Assembly: GCA_900546255.1 (NCBI GenBank) | Contig: URCB01000023.1 | Span: forward strand, 1-25,836 | Source of the DNA: an uncultured Eubacteriales bacterium | GTDB taxonomy: Bacteria > Bacillota > Clostridia > Oscillospirales > Oscillospiraceae | Length of the DNA: 25,836 nt | Direction of reading: 5' to 3' | Shown: positions 1 to 7,795 of the stretch, one piece after another | Layout: each line of letters begins with the position of its first letter | How positions within the stretch are numbered: position 1 is the stretch's first letter | The notes under the pieces: generated by a model | Seen by the model: the letters and a program-made list of their open reading frames with translations, nothing else | The model's database searches: none | What the model was told of the DNA's origin: nothing | Position numbers and translations under genes: made by a program

Positions 1-597
1 CTGGCCCTGGTGGTGGCCCTGCTGGGCGGCGGAGGGTGGCTTTGCTTCACCCCCACCGCCTCGGTGAGCGTGGACATCAACCCCTCCCTAGAGCTACGGC
101 TCAATCGCTTCTCCCGGGTGGTGGCAGTGGAGGGGGCCAACGCCGACGGCCAGGCCCTGGCCCAGGAGCTGGACCTGCGCTTCCTAGACTGTGCGGCCGC
201 CCTGGAGGCCATTCTGTCCAGCGACACGGTCTCCGCCCTGCTGGCCCAGGACAGCGCCCTCACCATCGCCGTCAGCGGCCAAGACGAGGCCCAGTGCCAG
301 GACCTGCTCACCCAGGCCCAGCACTGTACCGCCGGCCAGGAAAACGCCCACTGCTTCTCCGCCAGCAGCCGGGAACATGACGAGGCCCACCAGGCCGGCC
401 TCACCCTGGGCAAGTACCGGGCTTACCTGGCCCTCCACGACCTGGACCCCACCGTCACCCCGGAGGAGGTCCAAAACCTGACCATGGCGGAGATCCGGGA
501 CCGGATCCAGGCCCTGGGCGGGACCCTCCCCACCGGGTCCGGGGAGCACAGTCAGACCCAAGCCGGCCACCACGGCCAGGGCCACCACAGCGAATGA
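1..597 (+). CDS. RsgI-like anti-sigma factor, C-terminal part (5' end outside window)
   Basis: The reading frame is open from base 1 and ends at a TGA at 595-597, so the gene starts upstream. The visible protein begins inside a membrane helix (Leu/Val/Ala/Gly run, about 18 residues). The next segment holds the motif SVDINPSLELRLNRFSRV, which is characteristic of the extracytoplasmic domain that follows the helix in RsgI-family anti-sigma factors of Clostridia and Bacilli. The C-terminal third holds a GKYRAYLALHDLDP block followed by a Thr/His/Gln-rich tail. In this family a cytoplasmic N-terminal domain holds a SigI-type sigma factor and the outside part senses the envelope. That cytoplasmic domain is not in the window, so the sigma partner should lie just upstream. 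Family assignment is fairly sure, the ligand unknown. A GTG at 10 is an internal codon rather than the start. Confidence 0.72.
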   Translation: MALVVALLGGGGWLCFTPTASVSVDINPSLELRLNRFSRVVAVEGANADGQALAQELDLRFLDCAAALEAILSSDTVSALLAQDSALTIAVSGQDEAQCQDLLTQAQHCTAGQENAHCFSASSREHDEAHQAGLTLGKYRAYLALHDLDPTVTPEEVQNLTMAEIRDRIQALGGTLPTGSGEHSQTQAGHHGQGHHSE

Positions 598-605
598 CGG
601 CAAAT

Positions 606-639
606 GGCCGGGCACCTAAACAAGGCGCCCGGCCGTTTT
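606..639 (+). terminator. Intrinsic terminator of the anti-sigma factor gene
   Basis: A perfect 8-bp GC stem, GGCCGGGC (606-613) with GCCCGGCC (627-634), is followed by GTTTTG. It lies 8 bases after the stop codon. Confidence 0.8.
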
Positions 640-725
640 GCGTCCGGAGGAGTAGAGTAAGTAAAGAAAGGATTCGTGAGAACTGCTGTTTCGGCTGTTC
701 CCACAAACTCTTTTTGATTTAGCAC

Positions 726-1484
726 TTACTGAGATATCACTGGTGTTTTTACAACGTCAACATAACGAGAGGGTAAATATCCCTGTGCTCCACTCTCTGT
801 CTCAACTTTTATGTAATCCAGGCCATGCCCCATTCCTCCACCGGAGTCTATTTTTCTCACAGATTCTCCTGGCTCCAAATATTGCGTAATATCAGAAGAC
901 AATGCTGCTTGAAGGAATTCTGTAGACCAATACCCCTTCTCGTAAAGCGGTGCTTTTTCTTCCCGGTTGTTTACAACAAGCGTGTACTGGAATTGCTTTT
1001 CACATTTTTCTAAGCAAGATGCATCTACGTAACCAGATCTCTCTCCGTCACTGACCAGAATCGTTTTCTCTTCTGTACTGTCTTTATCAGAATATACGAT
1101 GTCCCCCTCTTTGAAGTTCGCCGCAACCCATTTTAGGGGGAAAAACGTCGGTGCAAATTTTTCTCTATCAGATCTCAAAGTCGGATAGGATGGGTATCTC
1201 GCTTTCACTGGCTCCACGACAACATATTGGATTACCTCATCTCCTATAAGCTCTTTTGCCGCACCAGCCGCATAGCTACTTATGCATATATTCGCGCCGA
1301 CAAGATAAATAGCGATAATGGCAATCACTTGAAACGCACAACAAGCTGATGTAATCCACGACTCACTTGTATGATTGATGATAACGAACAGCACAGTAAT
1401 TATTACATACGAAACTAAAAGCGCCAAAAGAGGAGACGGCACATATTTCCCTAGCCAGCCAAAACAGTTCTTGTTTACATCCAT
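726..1484 (-). CDS. Unrecognised membrane protein with two SH3-like domains
   Basis: I do not recognise this 252-residue protein. It has a short cytoplasmic start, two strong membrane helices (about residues 17-38 and 45-68), then a soluble region. That region contains two stretches resembling bacterial SH3 folds: one around 105-160 with a GDIVYSD...GERSGYVDASCLE pattern, and one around 185-247 with GESVRKID...GAQGYLPSRYVDVV. Such domains commonly bind peptidoglycan or peptides, so an envelope role is possible but inferred. I chose the ATG at 1482-1484; a GTG at 1518-1520 is also in frame and would add 12 residues overlapping the HTH remnant. Neither start has a strong ribosome binding site. 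Composition is much more AT-rich than the surroundings, which fits horizontal transfer. Confidence 0.6.
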   Translation of the reverse strand: MDVNKNCFGWLGKYVPSPLLALLVSYVIITVLFVIINHTSESWITSACCAFQVIAIIAIYLVGANICISSYAAGAAKELIGDEVIQYVVVEPVKARYPSYPTLRSDREKFAPTFFPLKWVAANFKEGDIVYSDKDSTEEKTILVSDGERSGYVDASCLEKCEKQFQYTLVVNNREEKAPLYEKGYWSTEFLQAALSSDITQYLEPGESVRKIDSGGGMGHGLDYIKVETESGAQGYLPSRYVDVVKTPVISQ

Positions 1485-1496
1485 TCTTTTAGCCGT

Positions 1497-1625
1497 GGAA
1501 CCTTGGATTCGCTGAAGCACAACCGCAATATTTCCACGGTTACAATTAACGACTTGTGCAATATCCTCGGTTGCCGAGTAGAAGATGTCTTAGTCCATAT
1601 TCCAGACTCTGACGTACAAAAATGA
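1497..1625 (+). pseudogene. 3' half of a Cro/C1-type HTH regulator gene (truncated)
   Basis: The plus-strand frame ending in TGA at 1623-1625 translates to a peptide containing LDSLKHNRNISTVTINDLC and then NILGCRVEDVLVHIPDSDVQ. This matches the recognition-helix half of small Cro/C1-type regulators of Firmicutes, which usually read 'STLDRLRKNENISTETIDKLC..ILDCRIEDI'. The expected N-terminal 25-30 residues are absent: upstream in the same frame there is unrelated sequence and a stop at 1452-1454. There is therefore no complete gene. The break falls near 1490-1497, right where the minus-strand membrane protein gene begins, so the two were probably joined by a deletion or insertion. Confidence 0.62.
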
Positions 1626-1667
1626 TCTTTCCCATTCTATCGCCGGAAAGATCATTTTTATTTTTTT
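1618..1667 (+). terminator. Intrinsic terminator after the HTH remnant
   Basis: A perfect 15-bp arm (1618-1632) pairs with 1645-1659 around a 12-base loop and is followed by ATTTTTTTG. It overlaps the stop codon of the broken regulator gene. Confidence 0.85.
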
Positions 1668-1692
1668 GCTAGTATTCTTTTATTAGTAGATA

Positions 1693-1726
1693 AAAAAGGA
1701 GAGCGTCTCTTAGCGCTCTCCTTTTT
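1693..1726 (-). terminator. Terminator of the MATE gene (bidirectional)
   Basis: AAAAAGGAGAGCG (1693-1705) pairs perfectly with CGCTCTCCTTTTT (1714-1726) around an 8-base loop. T-tracts on both strands let it stop transcription from either side. It lies 29 bases past the MATE stop codon. Confidence 0.85.
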
Positions 1727-1754
1727 GACGTTCTACCGCAAAACCAGCAGGGCT

Positions 1755-3098
1755 TTACCCCTCCCCCGGTCCCTGGACCAATCTTCGCCGCCACTTCCCC
1801 CGCTTTTCGTAAATGTACCCAAGGGGCACCGAGGAGGCCGGGGCAATGGCGCAGGCCCAGAAGATGCCCACCAGGCCAAACACGTGGTTCAGGATCACCG
1901 CCAGCACCACCCGCACCACGATGCAGTTGAGCAGGCTGGAGGCCAGGGCGAACATGGTGTGGCCCGCCCCCATGGGCAGGGCGTTGTAGACCATGAAGCT
2001 GGCGTAGAAGATCTGTCCTAAAATCTCGATCCGCAGGTTCTGCACCGCCAGGGCCATGGTGGCCTGGTCGGGGTTGAAGATGGAAAGGATCTGGGGGGCA
2101 AAGACCTCGATGATCACAATGAGCACCGCCGCCACCCCGATGGAGATCCGCATGGCCACGTGGACCACCCGGCTGGCCCGGTCAAACTTCCCCGCCCCCA
2201 AACACTGGGCGATCACCGTGGTGGCCGCCGTGTACAGGGCCAGGGTGGACAGGAGGGCGATGTCTTTGATCTTGGCGCAGATACCGCTGGCTGCAGAGGC
2301 GTCCACCCCGTAGTCGTTGATGAGGAAGGTCATGGCCAGCCAGCTCAGGCCCACCACCGTCATCTGCACCGCGCTGGGGATGCCCAGCTTCAGCATCTGG
2401 GTGAGCTTGGCCCGTTCTATCCCGCCCCGGCGCCGGGTCAGGCCGAAGAGGTCCTGGTGCCGCCGGACGTACCACAGGCAGACCACAAAGCTGGCCGTCT
2501 GGGCCATCACCGTGGCCAGGGCCGCCCCCCGGACGCCCCAGTGGAAGGCCCCCATAAACAGGCAGTCCAGCACGATGTTGACCCCCGCCGTCACTGCCAC
2601 GCAGTAGAAAGGCTGCCGGGAGTTGCCCACGGAGCGGAGCATGGCCGACAGGGCATTGTACCCAAAGATGGGGATGAGGCCCAGGGCGCAGACGGTGAGG
2701 TAGGCCGTGGCCTCCTCCAGCGCCGGGGCCCGGAGGCCGATCAGGATGGGCCGGCTGAGCACCAGCACCGCCACCGTCATCACCGCCCCTGCGGTCACAG
2801 AGAAGAAGAAGAGGGTGCGGTTGGTTTTTTCCCGGTTGACCGGGTCCCGGCTGCCGTAGTACTGGCTCATAAGGATGTTGCCGCCGGTGGTGATGCCCAT
2901 GATGATCTGGGTGAGGATCTGCATCACCTGGCTGGCGTTGTTGATGGCAGAAATGCCTCCCTCGCCGATGAACCAACCGGCCACAATCAGGTCGGTGATG
3001 GAGTAGGCCGACTGGAGCAGGGAAGAGAGAACCACCGGCCAAGCGTAAATTAACAGGGACTTTACAATGCTTCCCTGGGTTAGATCCATTTGCCGCAC
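1755..3098 (-). CDS. MATE family cation-coupled multidrug exporter
   Basis: This 447-residue protein has the usual MATE length and about 12 membrane helices. The N-terminus DLTQGSIVKSLLIYAWPVVL is typical of the clostridial DinF/NorM-like branch. A second copy of the MATE fold begins around residue 235 (LGIPSAVQMTVVGLSWL). Members export cationic drugs or metabolites in exchange for Na+ or H+ across the cytoplasmic membrane; the substrate cannot be read from sequence. The GTG at 3096-3098 sits 7 bases after an AAGGAGG and is preferred. The ATG three codons in (3087-3089) is the alternative and gives the more usual MDLTQ start. The gene is divergent from trkA and has its own terminator. Confidence 0.93.
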   Translation of the reverse strand: MRQMDLTQGSIVKSLLIYAWPVVLSSLLQSAYSITDLIVAGWFIGEGGISAINNASQVMQILTQIIMGITTGGNILMSQYYGSRDPVNREKTNRTLFFFSVTAGAVMTVAVLVLSRPILIGLRAPALEEATAYLTVCALGLIPIFGYNALSAMLRSVGNSRQPFYCVAVTAGVNIVLDCLFMGAFHWGVRGAALATVMAQTASFVVCLWYVRRHQDLFGLTRRRGGIERAKLTQMLKLGIPSAVQMTVVGLSWLAMTFLINDYGVDASAASGICAKIKDIALLSTLALYTAATTVIAQCLGAGKFDRASRVVHVAMRISIGVAAVLIVIIEVFAPQILSIFNPDQATMALAVQNLRIEILGQIFYASFMVYNALPMGAGHTMFALASSLLNCIVVRVVLAVILNHVFGLVGIFWACAIAPASSVPLGYIYEKRGKWRRRLVQGPGEG

Positions 3099-3152
3099 AG
3101 CCTCTCCTCCTTTCCTCGGCCAATTTTCGCCGTTTGCCGGGACTTTTCCGTG

Positions 3153-3158
3153 ATTATA
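3153..3158 (-). promoter_or_regulatory. Promoter of the MATE gene (-10 box)
   Basis: On the minus strand this reads TGG-TATAAT, a perfect -10 hexamer with a near extended -10. The -35 region 17 bases upstream (TTTTAA) is weak. It lies about 55 bases before the start codon. Confidence 0.55.
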
Positions 3159-3213
3159 CCATATTTTCTTTTCTTTTAAAAGGCAAACATTCCCATTTAT
3201 GGGGATCTCTCAA

Positions 3214-3242
3214 TTGCACCTTGCTTTCTTCTGTGGTATGAT
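3214..3242 (+). promoter_or_regulatory. Promoter of the trkA-trkH-trkH operon
   Basis: TTGCAC (3214-3219), a 17-base spacer, then TATGAT (3237-3242). The leader to trkA would be about 60 bases. No recognisable c-di-AMP riboswitch fits in that space. Confidence 0.65.
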
Positions 3243-3308
3243 AGGGGGCACTTACAAAGAACACCCATTCGGCGGGAACATTTCTCGCTGCAGAAAGGCG
3301 GATGTGGT

Positions 3309-4673
3309 TTGAACATTCTCATTGTGGGGGCCGGGAAGGTGGGCTCTACCCTAGCCGCTTACCTCTCCCAGGAAGACCATGACATCACCATCATTGACAA
3401 CGACGAAGACGTCATCCAACAGATCAACGACACCTTAGACGTCATGTGCATCAAAGGGCCTGGCGCGGCCCCCTCCGTCCTGCGGGAAGCCGGGGCCAAA
3501 GAGGCAGACCTGGTCCTGGCCACCACCAACATGGACGAGGTCAACATGCTCTGTGCCCTCACCGCCAAGCGGCTGGGCGCCAAGTACACCATCGCCCGGA
3601 TTCGGGACGTGGCCTATACCGAGGACCTGGCCTCCCTGCAAAAGGACCTGGCCATTGACGCGGTGATCAACCCCGAGTACGCCACCGCCCTGGAGATCTC
3701 CCGCCTGCTCCGCCTGCCGGCGGCAGCCAACGTGGACACCTTCTTCCGGGGCAAGGTGGAGATGATCGGCGTCCGCGTCCGGGAGGAGGACCCCATCGTG
3801 GGCCATCCCCTGTCCGACCTGTTCGGCCGGGCCAGCACCCTGTCCATCCTCTTCTCCGCCGCAGAGCGGAAGGGGGAGGTCATCATCCCCGACGGCAGCT
3901 TCGTGCCCCGGCCCGGTGACAAGCTGTTCGTCACCGGCACCCCCAAGGACCTGTCCATCTACCTGCGCAGCCTGGGGCGGGACCTGCCCAAGGTCCAGTC
4001 CGCCTTTCTCATTGGCGGCAGCCGCATCGCCCACTATCTGTCCAAAATGCTCCTGTCCATGGGGGTGCGGGTCACCCTGGTGGAGAACGACGAGGAGCAC
4101 TGCCGCCGGCTCTCTGAGTGGCTCCCCGGCGCCCTGGTCCTCTACGGGGACGGTACCGACCAGGAGCTGCTGGCCTCGGAGCACTTTGCCAACAACGACG
4201 CCTTCGTGGCCCTCACCGGCCGGGACGAGGATAACCTGATCTCCGCCCTCTATGCCCAACAGCAGGGCATCCGCAAAGTAGTGGCCAAGTGCAACCGGAT
4301 GAACTACGCTGCCGTGGTCCAGGCCGCCGGCCTGGAGTGCGTGGTGGCCCCTAAGCTCATCACCGTGGCCCACATCCTCCGGCTGGTCCGGGGGTTGGAG
4401 AATAAGGAGGGCAGCGTCATGTCCGCCCTGTACCGCCTGGCCGACACCGACGCGGAGGCCGCAGAGTTCATCCTCCAGGAGAACACCCCCCACTTAGGGG
4501 TCCCGCTGAAGGATCTGTCCATCCGAAAGGGCTTCCTGATCGTAGCCCTCCTCCATGAAAACCATGTGGTCATCCCCTCCGGCACCACGGTGCTGTCTGC
4601 GGGAGACCGTGTGATCGTCATCTCCCACGCCAAGGGCATCCAAACCTTCCGCGATATCTTCCAAAAAGGCTAA
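3309..4673 (+). CDS. trkA: Trk K+ uptake system, NAD-binding regulatory subunit TrkA
   Basis: TrkA is the cytoplasmic ring that binds nucleotides and gates the TrkH channel. The 454 residues fit the family's two tandem RCK halves. The first RCK-N starts MNILIVGAGKVGSTLAAYL with an intact GxGxxG and an acidic DND at the end of the second strand. A TrkA-C domain follows at about 140-225. The second RCK-N (about 230-350) has a degenerate glycine motif (LIGGSRIAHYL), then another TrkA-C domain. The start is a TTG preceded by AAAGGCGG at 3294-3301, 7 bases away. No better start lies in frame, and the sequence after TTG matches the usual N-terminus exactly. It is the first gene of a three-gene operon, with trkH only 6 bases downstream. 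Confidence 0.95.
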   Translation: MNILIVGAGKVGSTLAAYLSQEDHDITIIDNDEDVIQQINDTLDVMCIKGPGAAPSVLREAGAKEADLVLATTNMDEVNMLCALTAKRLGAKYTIARIRDVAYTEDLASLQKDLAIDAVINPEYATALEISRLLRLPAAANVDTFFRGKVEMIGVRVREEDPIVGHPLSDLFGRASTLSILFSAAERKGEVIIPDGSFVPRPGDKLFVTGTPKDLSIYLRSLGRDLPKVQSAFLIGGSRIAHYLSKMLLSMGVRVTLVENDEEHCRRLSEWLPGALVLYGDGTDQELLASEHFANNDAFVALTGRDEDNLISALYAQQQGIRKVVAKCNRMNYAAVVQAAGLECVVAPKLITVAHILRLVRGLENKEGSVMSALYRLADTDAEAAEFILQENTPHLGVPLKDLSIRKGFLIVALLHENHVVIPSGTTVLSAGDRVIVISHAKGIQTFRDIFQKG

Positions 4674-4679
4674 CCGGCC

Positions 4680-6116
4680 ATGAACTATAAGTTGATGCTG
4701 CGGATGCTGGGCCGCACCCTCCAGGTAGAGGCACTGTGCCTCATCATCCCCATGCTGGTCGCCCTGTATTACCAGGAGGATCCCCTCCCCTTCCTCTACA
4801 CCATTCTTCCGGTGGGCATTCTGGGTACCTTGCTGGCCCGGCTGCGCTCCAACGCGGAGTTTTTCTCCCAGGAAGGGTTTACCGTGGTGGGGCTTATCTG
4901 GCTGTCCTTCTGCCTGTTTGGGGCCCTCCCCTTTTGGTTTTCTGGGGAATTCGCCTCCTTTGCCGACTGCTTCTTTGAGAGCGCCTCCGGCTTTACCACC
5001 ACCGGCGGCACCATTCTGCCGGACATTGAGTCCCTGCCCCGGAGCATCCTGTTTTGGCGGGCCTTTTCCTCCTGGGTCGGCGGTATGGGGGTGCTGATCT
5101 TTACCATGGCCTTTCTGCCCAAGGTGGGGGGACGTTCCCAGATGCTGTTCCGGGCGGAGGTCCCGGGCCCCGTCTCCACCAAGCTGGTGCCGCAGACCGC
5201 CCATGCCTCCCAAATCCTTTACCTCATGTATTTCGTCCTCACCGGGGCGGAATTCATTGCCCTGCGCATCGCCGGCATGCCTTGGTTTGACGCCATCACC
5301 ACCACCTTTTCCTGCGTGTGTACCGGCGGCTTCTCGGTGATGAACCAGAGTCTGGGGGCCTACAACCTTCCCGCCTGTGAAGTCATCGCCATTGTCTTTA
5401 TGCTGCTGGGGTCGCTGAACTTTGCCTTCTTCTTCCTGGTGATCACTGGCCGGGCCCGGCAGGCGCTGCGCAGCGACGAGCTGAAGTTCTTTCTGGGCGC
5501 CGTGGTGGTGGTCTCCCTGCTGGTGTTTGGGAACATCCTCCCCCACTATGACTCTGCCAGCCACGCACTGCGGGACGCGGTGTTCCAGGTGACTTCGGTG
5601 ATTTCCACCTCCGGCTTCTCCACCACGGACTACAACCTGTGGCCCACGTTTTCCCAAACCTTGCTGCTGCTGCTCATGTTTGTCGGGGGCTGCTCCGGCA
5701 GCACCGCCGGCAGCATCAAGTGCGGGCGGATCCTTCTCCTCCTGCGCTCCTCCACCCGGTCTCTCCTCCGCCTGTCCCATCCCCGGGCCATCAAGGTGGT
5801 GAAGCTGGATGGGAAAGCCGTCAGCGAGGAAACCCTGCGTTCCGTGTTCTCCTTCTTCACCTGTTACTTCCTGCTGTTGGGGCTGGGCACCATCGTGGTC
5901 TCGCTGGACGGGCACTCCCTGACCACATCCTTCACCGCCACCTTGGGCTGCCTGTCCAACGTGGGGCCGGGGTTGGACACCGTGGGCCCACTGGCCAGCT
6001 TCTCCCCGCTGTCTGAATTTAATAAGGTATTTCTTTCCCTTTTCATGCTGATTGGCCGTCTGGAAATCTTCCCCATCCTGCTGCTGTTCCATCCCTCTAC
6101 TTGGCGGCGGTCTTAA
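4680..6116 (+). CDS. trkH: Trk K+ uptake channel subunit TrkH, copy 1
   Basis: TrkH is the membrane channel subunit that passes K+ and is gated by TrkA. The 478 residues carry four pore-loop repeats. The first is SGFTTTGG at 103-110, then VCTGGFS, STSGFST and CLSNVGPGL. Each has the glycine expected in the selectivity filter. The segment IGRLEIFPIL near the C-terminus is a family hallmark. The ATG at 4680 follows trkA after 6 bases, which indicates translational coupling. A second, closely related trkH of identical length follows directly, so this is one member of a tandem duplicate. Ion preference (K+ only, or K+ with Na+) cannot be told with certainty. Confidence 0.95.
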   Translation: MNYKLMLRMLGRTLQVEALCLIIPMLVALYYQEDPLPFLYTILPVGILGTLLARLRSNAEFFSQEGFTVVGLIWLSFCLFGALPFWFSGEFASFADCFFESASGFTTTGGTILPDIESLPRSILFWRAFSSWVGGMGVLIFTMAFLPKVGGRSQMLFRAEVPGPVSTKLVPQTAHASQILYLMYFVLTGAEFIALRIAGMPWFDAITTTFSCVCTGGFSVMNQSLGAYNLPACEVIAIVFMLLGSLNFAFFFLVITGRARQALRSDELKFFLGAVVVVSLLVFGNILPHYDSASHALRDAVFQVTSVISTSGFSTTDYNLWPTFSQTLLLLLMFVGGCSGSTAGSIKCGRILLLLRSSTRSLLRLSHPRAIKVVKLDGKAVSEETLRSVFSFFTCYFLLLGLGTIVVSLDGHSLTTSFTATLGCLSNVGPGLDTVGPLASFSPLSEFNKVFLSLFMLIGRLEIFPILLLFHPSTWRRS

Positions 6117-6148
6117 CGCACCAGACGTTGTGAGGTGTCAACCCTGCT

Positions 6149-7585
6149 ATGAACTACAAGCTTCTTTTCCGCACCCTAGGCCGTGTCCTCCAACTGGAAG
6201 CCCTGTGCATCCTGCTCCCCATGGTGGTCGCCATCGGCTACCGGGAGGATCCCCGCCCCTTTCTCTATACCATCCTGCTGGCCGGCATCCTAGGCACGCT
6301 GCTCACCCGGCTCCGGGCAAAGCCCGACTTCTTCCCCCGGGAGGGGTTCGCCGTGGTGGGCCTGAGCTGGGTGGTGTTGAGTTTGTTCGGCGCCCTTCCC
6401 TTCTACTTCTCCGGCACTTTCGCCTCCTTTGCCGACTGTTTCTTTGAAATCGTCTCCGGCTTTACCACCACCGGCGGGTCCATTCTGACGGACATCGAGT
6501 CCATGCCCCGGGGCATCCTGTTCTGGCGGGCCTTCTCCTCTTGGATCGGCGGCATGGGGGTGCTGATCTTCACCCTGGCCTTTCTGCCCAAGGTGGGAGG
6601 ACGAACCCAAGTTTTGGTCCAAGCCGAGGCCACCGGCCCGGTCTCCTCCAAACTGGTGCCCAAGACCGCCATGTCCTCCCGGATCCTCTACATCATTTAC
6701 ATCACCTTCACCGCAGTGGAGACCATCGCCCTGCGCATCGCCGGCATGCCTTGGTTTGATGCCATCACCACCACCTTTGCCACGGTGTGCACCGGCGGTC
6801 TCTCCGTCCGCAACCTGAGCATTGCCGCCTACAACTCCCCCGCCTGTGAGATCATCATCACGGTGTTCATGCTCCTGTGTTCCCTGAACTTCGCCCTGTT
6901 TTTCCTGGTGCTCACCGGCCGGGTCCGGCAAGCCCTAGGCAGCGATGAGCTAAAGTTCTTCCTCCTGGCGGTGGTTTTGGCGGTGGTGATCGTGTTCGGG
7001 AACATCCTGCCGATGTACGACACCGCCGGCCACGCCATGCGGGATGCCTGGTTCCAAGTGGCCTCCATCGTTTCCACCACCGGGTTTGCCACCACGGACT
7101 TTGCCCTCTGGCCGGTGCTGCCGCAGCTGATTCTGCTGCTGCTCATGTTCCTAGGCGGGTGCGCCGGCAGTACCGCCGGCGGCATTAAGGCCTCCCGGAT
7201 CCTGCTGATGCTCCGCTGCGCCCACCGCTCCCTCCGGCGGCTGATCCATCCCCGGTCTGTGAAAGTGGTGAAGCTGGACGGCAAGCCCGTGGATGAGGAC
7301 ACCTTAAATACCGTCTTCGTCTTTTTCCTGTGCTTCATGGGGGTGCTGGGCCTGGCCTGCCTGGTGGTGTGCCTGGACGGCTTCTCTCTGACCACCTCCT
7401 TCACTGCCACCTTGGCCTGCCTGTCCAACACCGGTCCTGGTCTGGAAGCGGTGGGCCCCATGGGGAACTTCTCCGCCTTCTCGGCCCTGAGCAAGTGGGT
7501 TCTCTCCGCCGCGATGCTCATTGGCCGTCTGGAAATCTTCCCCATCCTGATCCTTTTGCTCCCCTCCACCTGGCGGAAGGATTGA
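6149..7585 (+). CDS. trkH: Trk K+ uptake channel subunit TrkH, copy 2
   Basis: This is a paralogue of the preceding gene with the same length (478 residues) and the same first 20 residues apart from a few changes. Its four filter loops read SGFTTTGG, VCTGGLS, STTGFAT and CLSNTGPGL, so all filter glycines are kept but the residues beside them differ from copy 1. The 32-base gap after copy 1 holds GTGAGGTG as a ribosome binding site. A strong terminator follows, which closes the trkA-trkH-trkH operon. One TrkA is available for two channels. The two copies may form separate homodimers or a mixed dimer; that is inference. Confidence 0.95.
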   Translation: MNYKLLFRTLGRVLQLEALCILLPMVVAIGYREDPRPFLYTILLAGILGTLLTRLRAKPDFFPREGFAVVGLSWVVLSLFGALPFYFSGTFASFADCFFEIVSGFTTTGGSILTDIESMPRGILFWRAFSSWIGGMGVLIFTLAFLPKVGGRTQVLVQAEATGPVSSKLVPKTAMSSRILYIIYITFTAVETIALRIAGMPWFDAITTTFATVCTGGLSVRNLSIAAYNSPACEIIITVFMLLCSLNFALFFLVLTGRVRQALGSDELKFFLLAVVLAVVIVFGNILPMYDTAGHAMRDAWFQVASIVSTTGFATTDFALWPVLPQLILLLLMFLGGCAGSTAGGIKASRILLMLRCAHRSLRRLIHPRSVKVVKLDGKPVDEDTLNTVFVFFLCFMGVLGLACLVVCLDGFSLTTSFTATLACLSNTGPGLEAVGPMGNFSAFSALSKWVLSAAMLIGRLEIFPILILLLPSTWRKD

Positions 7586-7598
7586 GTGCCGCCCTCCT

Positions 7599-7631
7599 CC
7601 GGCAGACTCCTGTGAGTCTGCCGGATTTTTT
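7599..7631 (+). terminator. Terminator of the Trk operon
   Basis: A perfect 11-bp stem, CCGGCAGACTC (7599-7609) with GAGTCTGCCGG (7614-7624), 4-base loop, then ATTTTTT. Confidence 0.92.
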
Positions 7632-7701
7632 CTCCTTTTGCAAAGGCCTTTTGGCCTTTTTGTCAATTTTTTAGAAAAAAGAGAAAAAATCACCCATCCT
7701 C

Positions 7702-7729
7702 TTGAAAATTGTCCGGCGTATGCTAAAAT
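7702..7729 (+). promoter_or_regulatory. Promoter of hppA
   Basis: TTGAAA (7702-7707), a 16-base spacer, and TAAAAT (7724-7729) preceded by TGC, an extended -10. It lies after the Trk terminator, so hppA is its own transcription unit. Confidence 0.72.
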
Positions 7730-7749
7730 TAGTCTGTTATTCAATAGGT

Positions 7750-7772
7750 GCATTGCCGTTCCCGGGCAATGC
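7750..7772 (+). other. Hairpin in the hppA leader
   Basis: GCATTGCC (7750-7757) pairs perfectly with GGCAATGC (7765-7772) around a 7-base loop, just ahead of the AAAGGAG ribosome binding site. There is no T-tract, so it is not a terminator. It could stabilise the message end; that is inference. Confidence 0.5.
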
Positions 7773-7795
7773 GGAAAAGAAAAGGAGTGTCGTTC

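Larger units (their letters stand above)
650..1730. other. AT-rich islet 1 between GC-rich genes
   Basis: Base composition falls sharply from roughly base 650 and recovers near 1730, where the MATE gene begins. The islet holds one complete minus-strand gene of unknown function, the 3' half of a plus-strand HTH gene, and two terminators. Codon use is AT-rich and unlike both neighbours. This composition and the broken regulator suggest acquired DNA. No transposase or flanking repeat was seen. Confidence 0.6.

Noticed and set aside
1493..1538. Inverted repeat CCGTGGAA / TTCCACGG around the HTH junction
   Set aside because: Only 8 bp with a 30-base gap and no target duplication; not enough to call a mobile element end.
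4494..6092. A 532-codon open frame antisense to trkH copy 1
   Set aside because: Low-complexity Gly/Gln/His/Glu composition, no ribosome binding site, and the sense gene is certain.
7748..7795. A longer hppA start at the ATG at 7748
   Set aside because: It would place coding sequence over the leader hairpin and the ribosome binding site of the GTG at 7796; the added residues have no family match.
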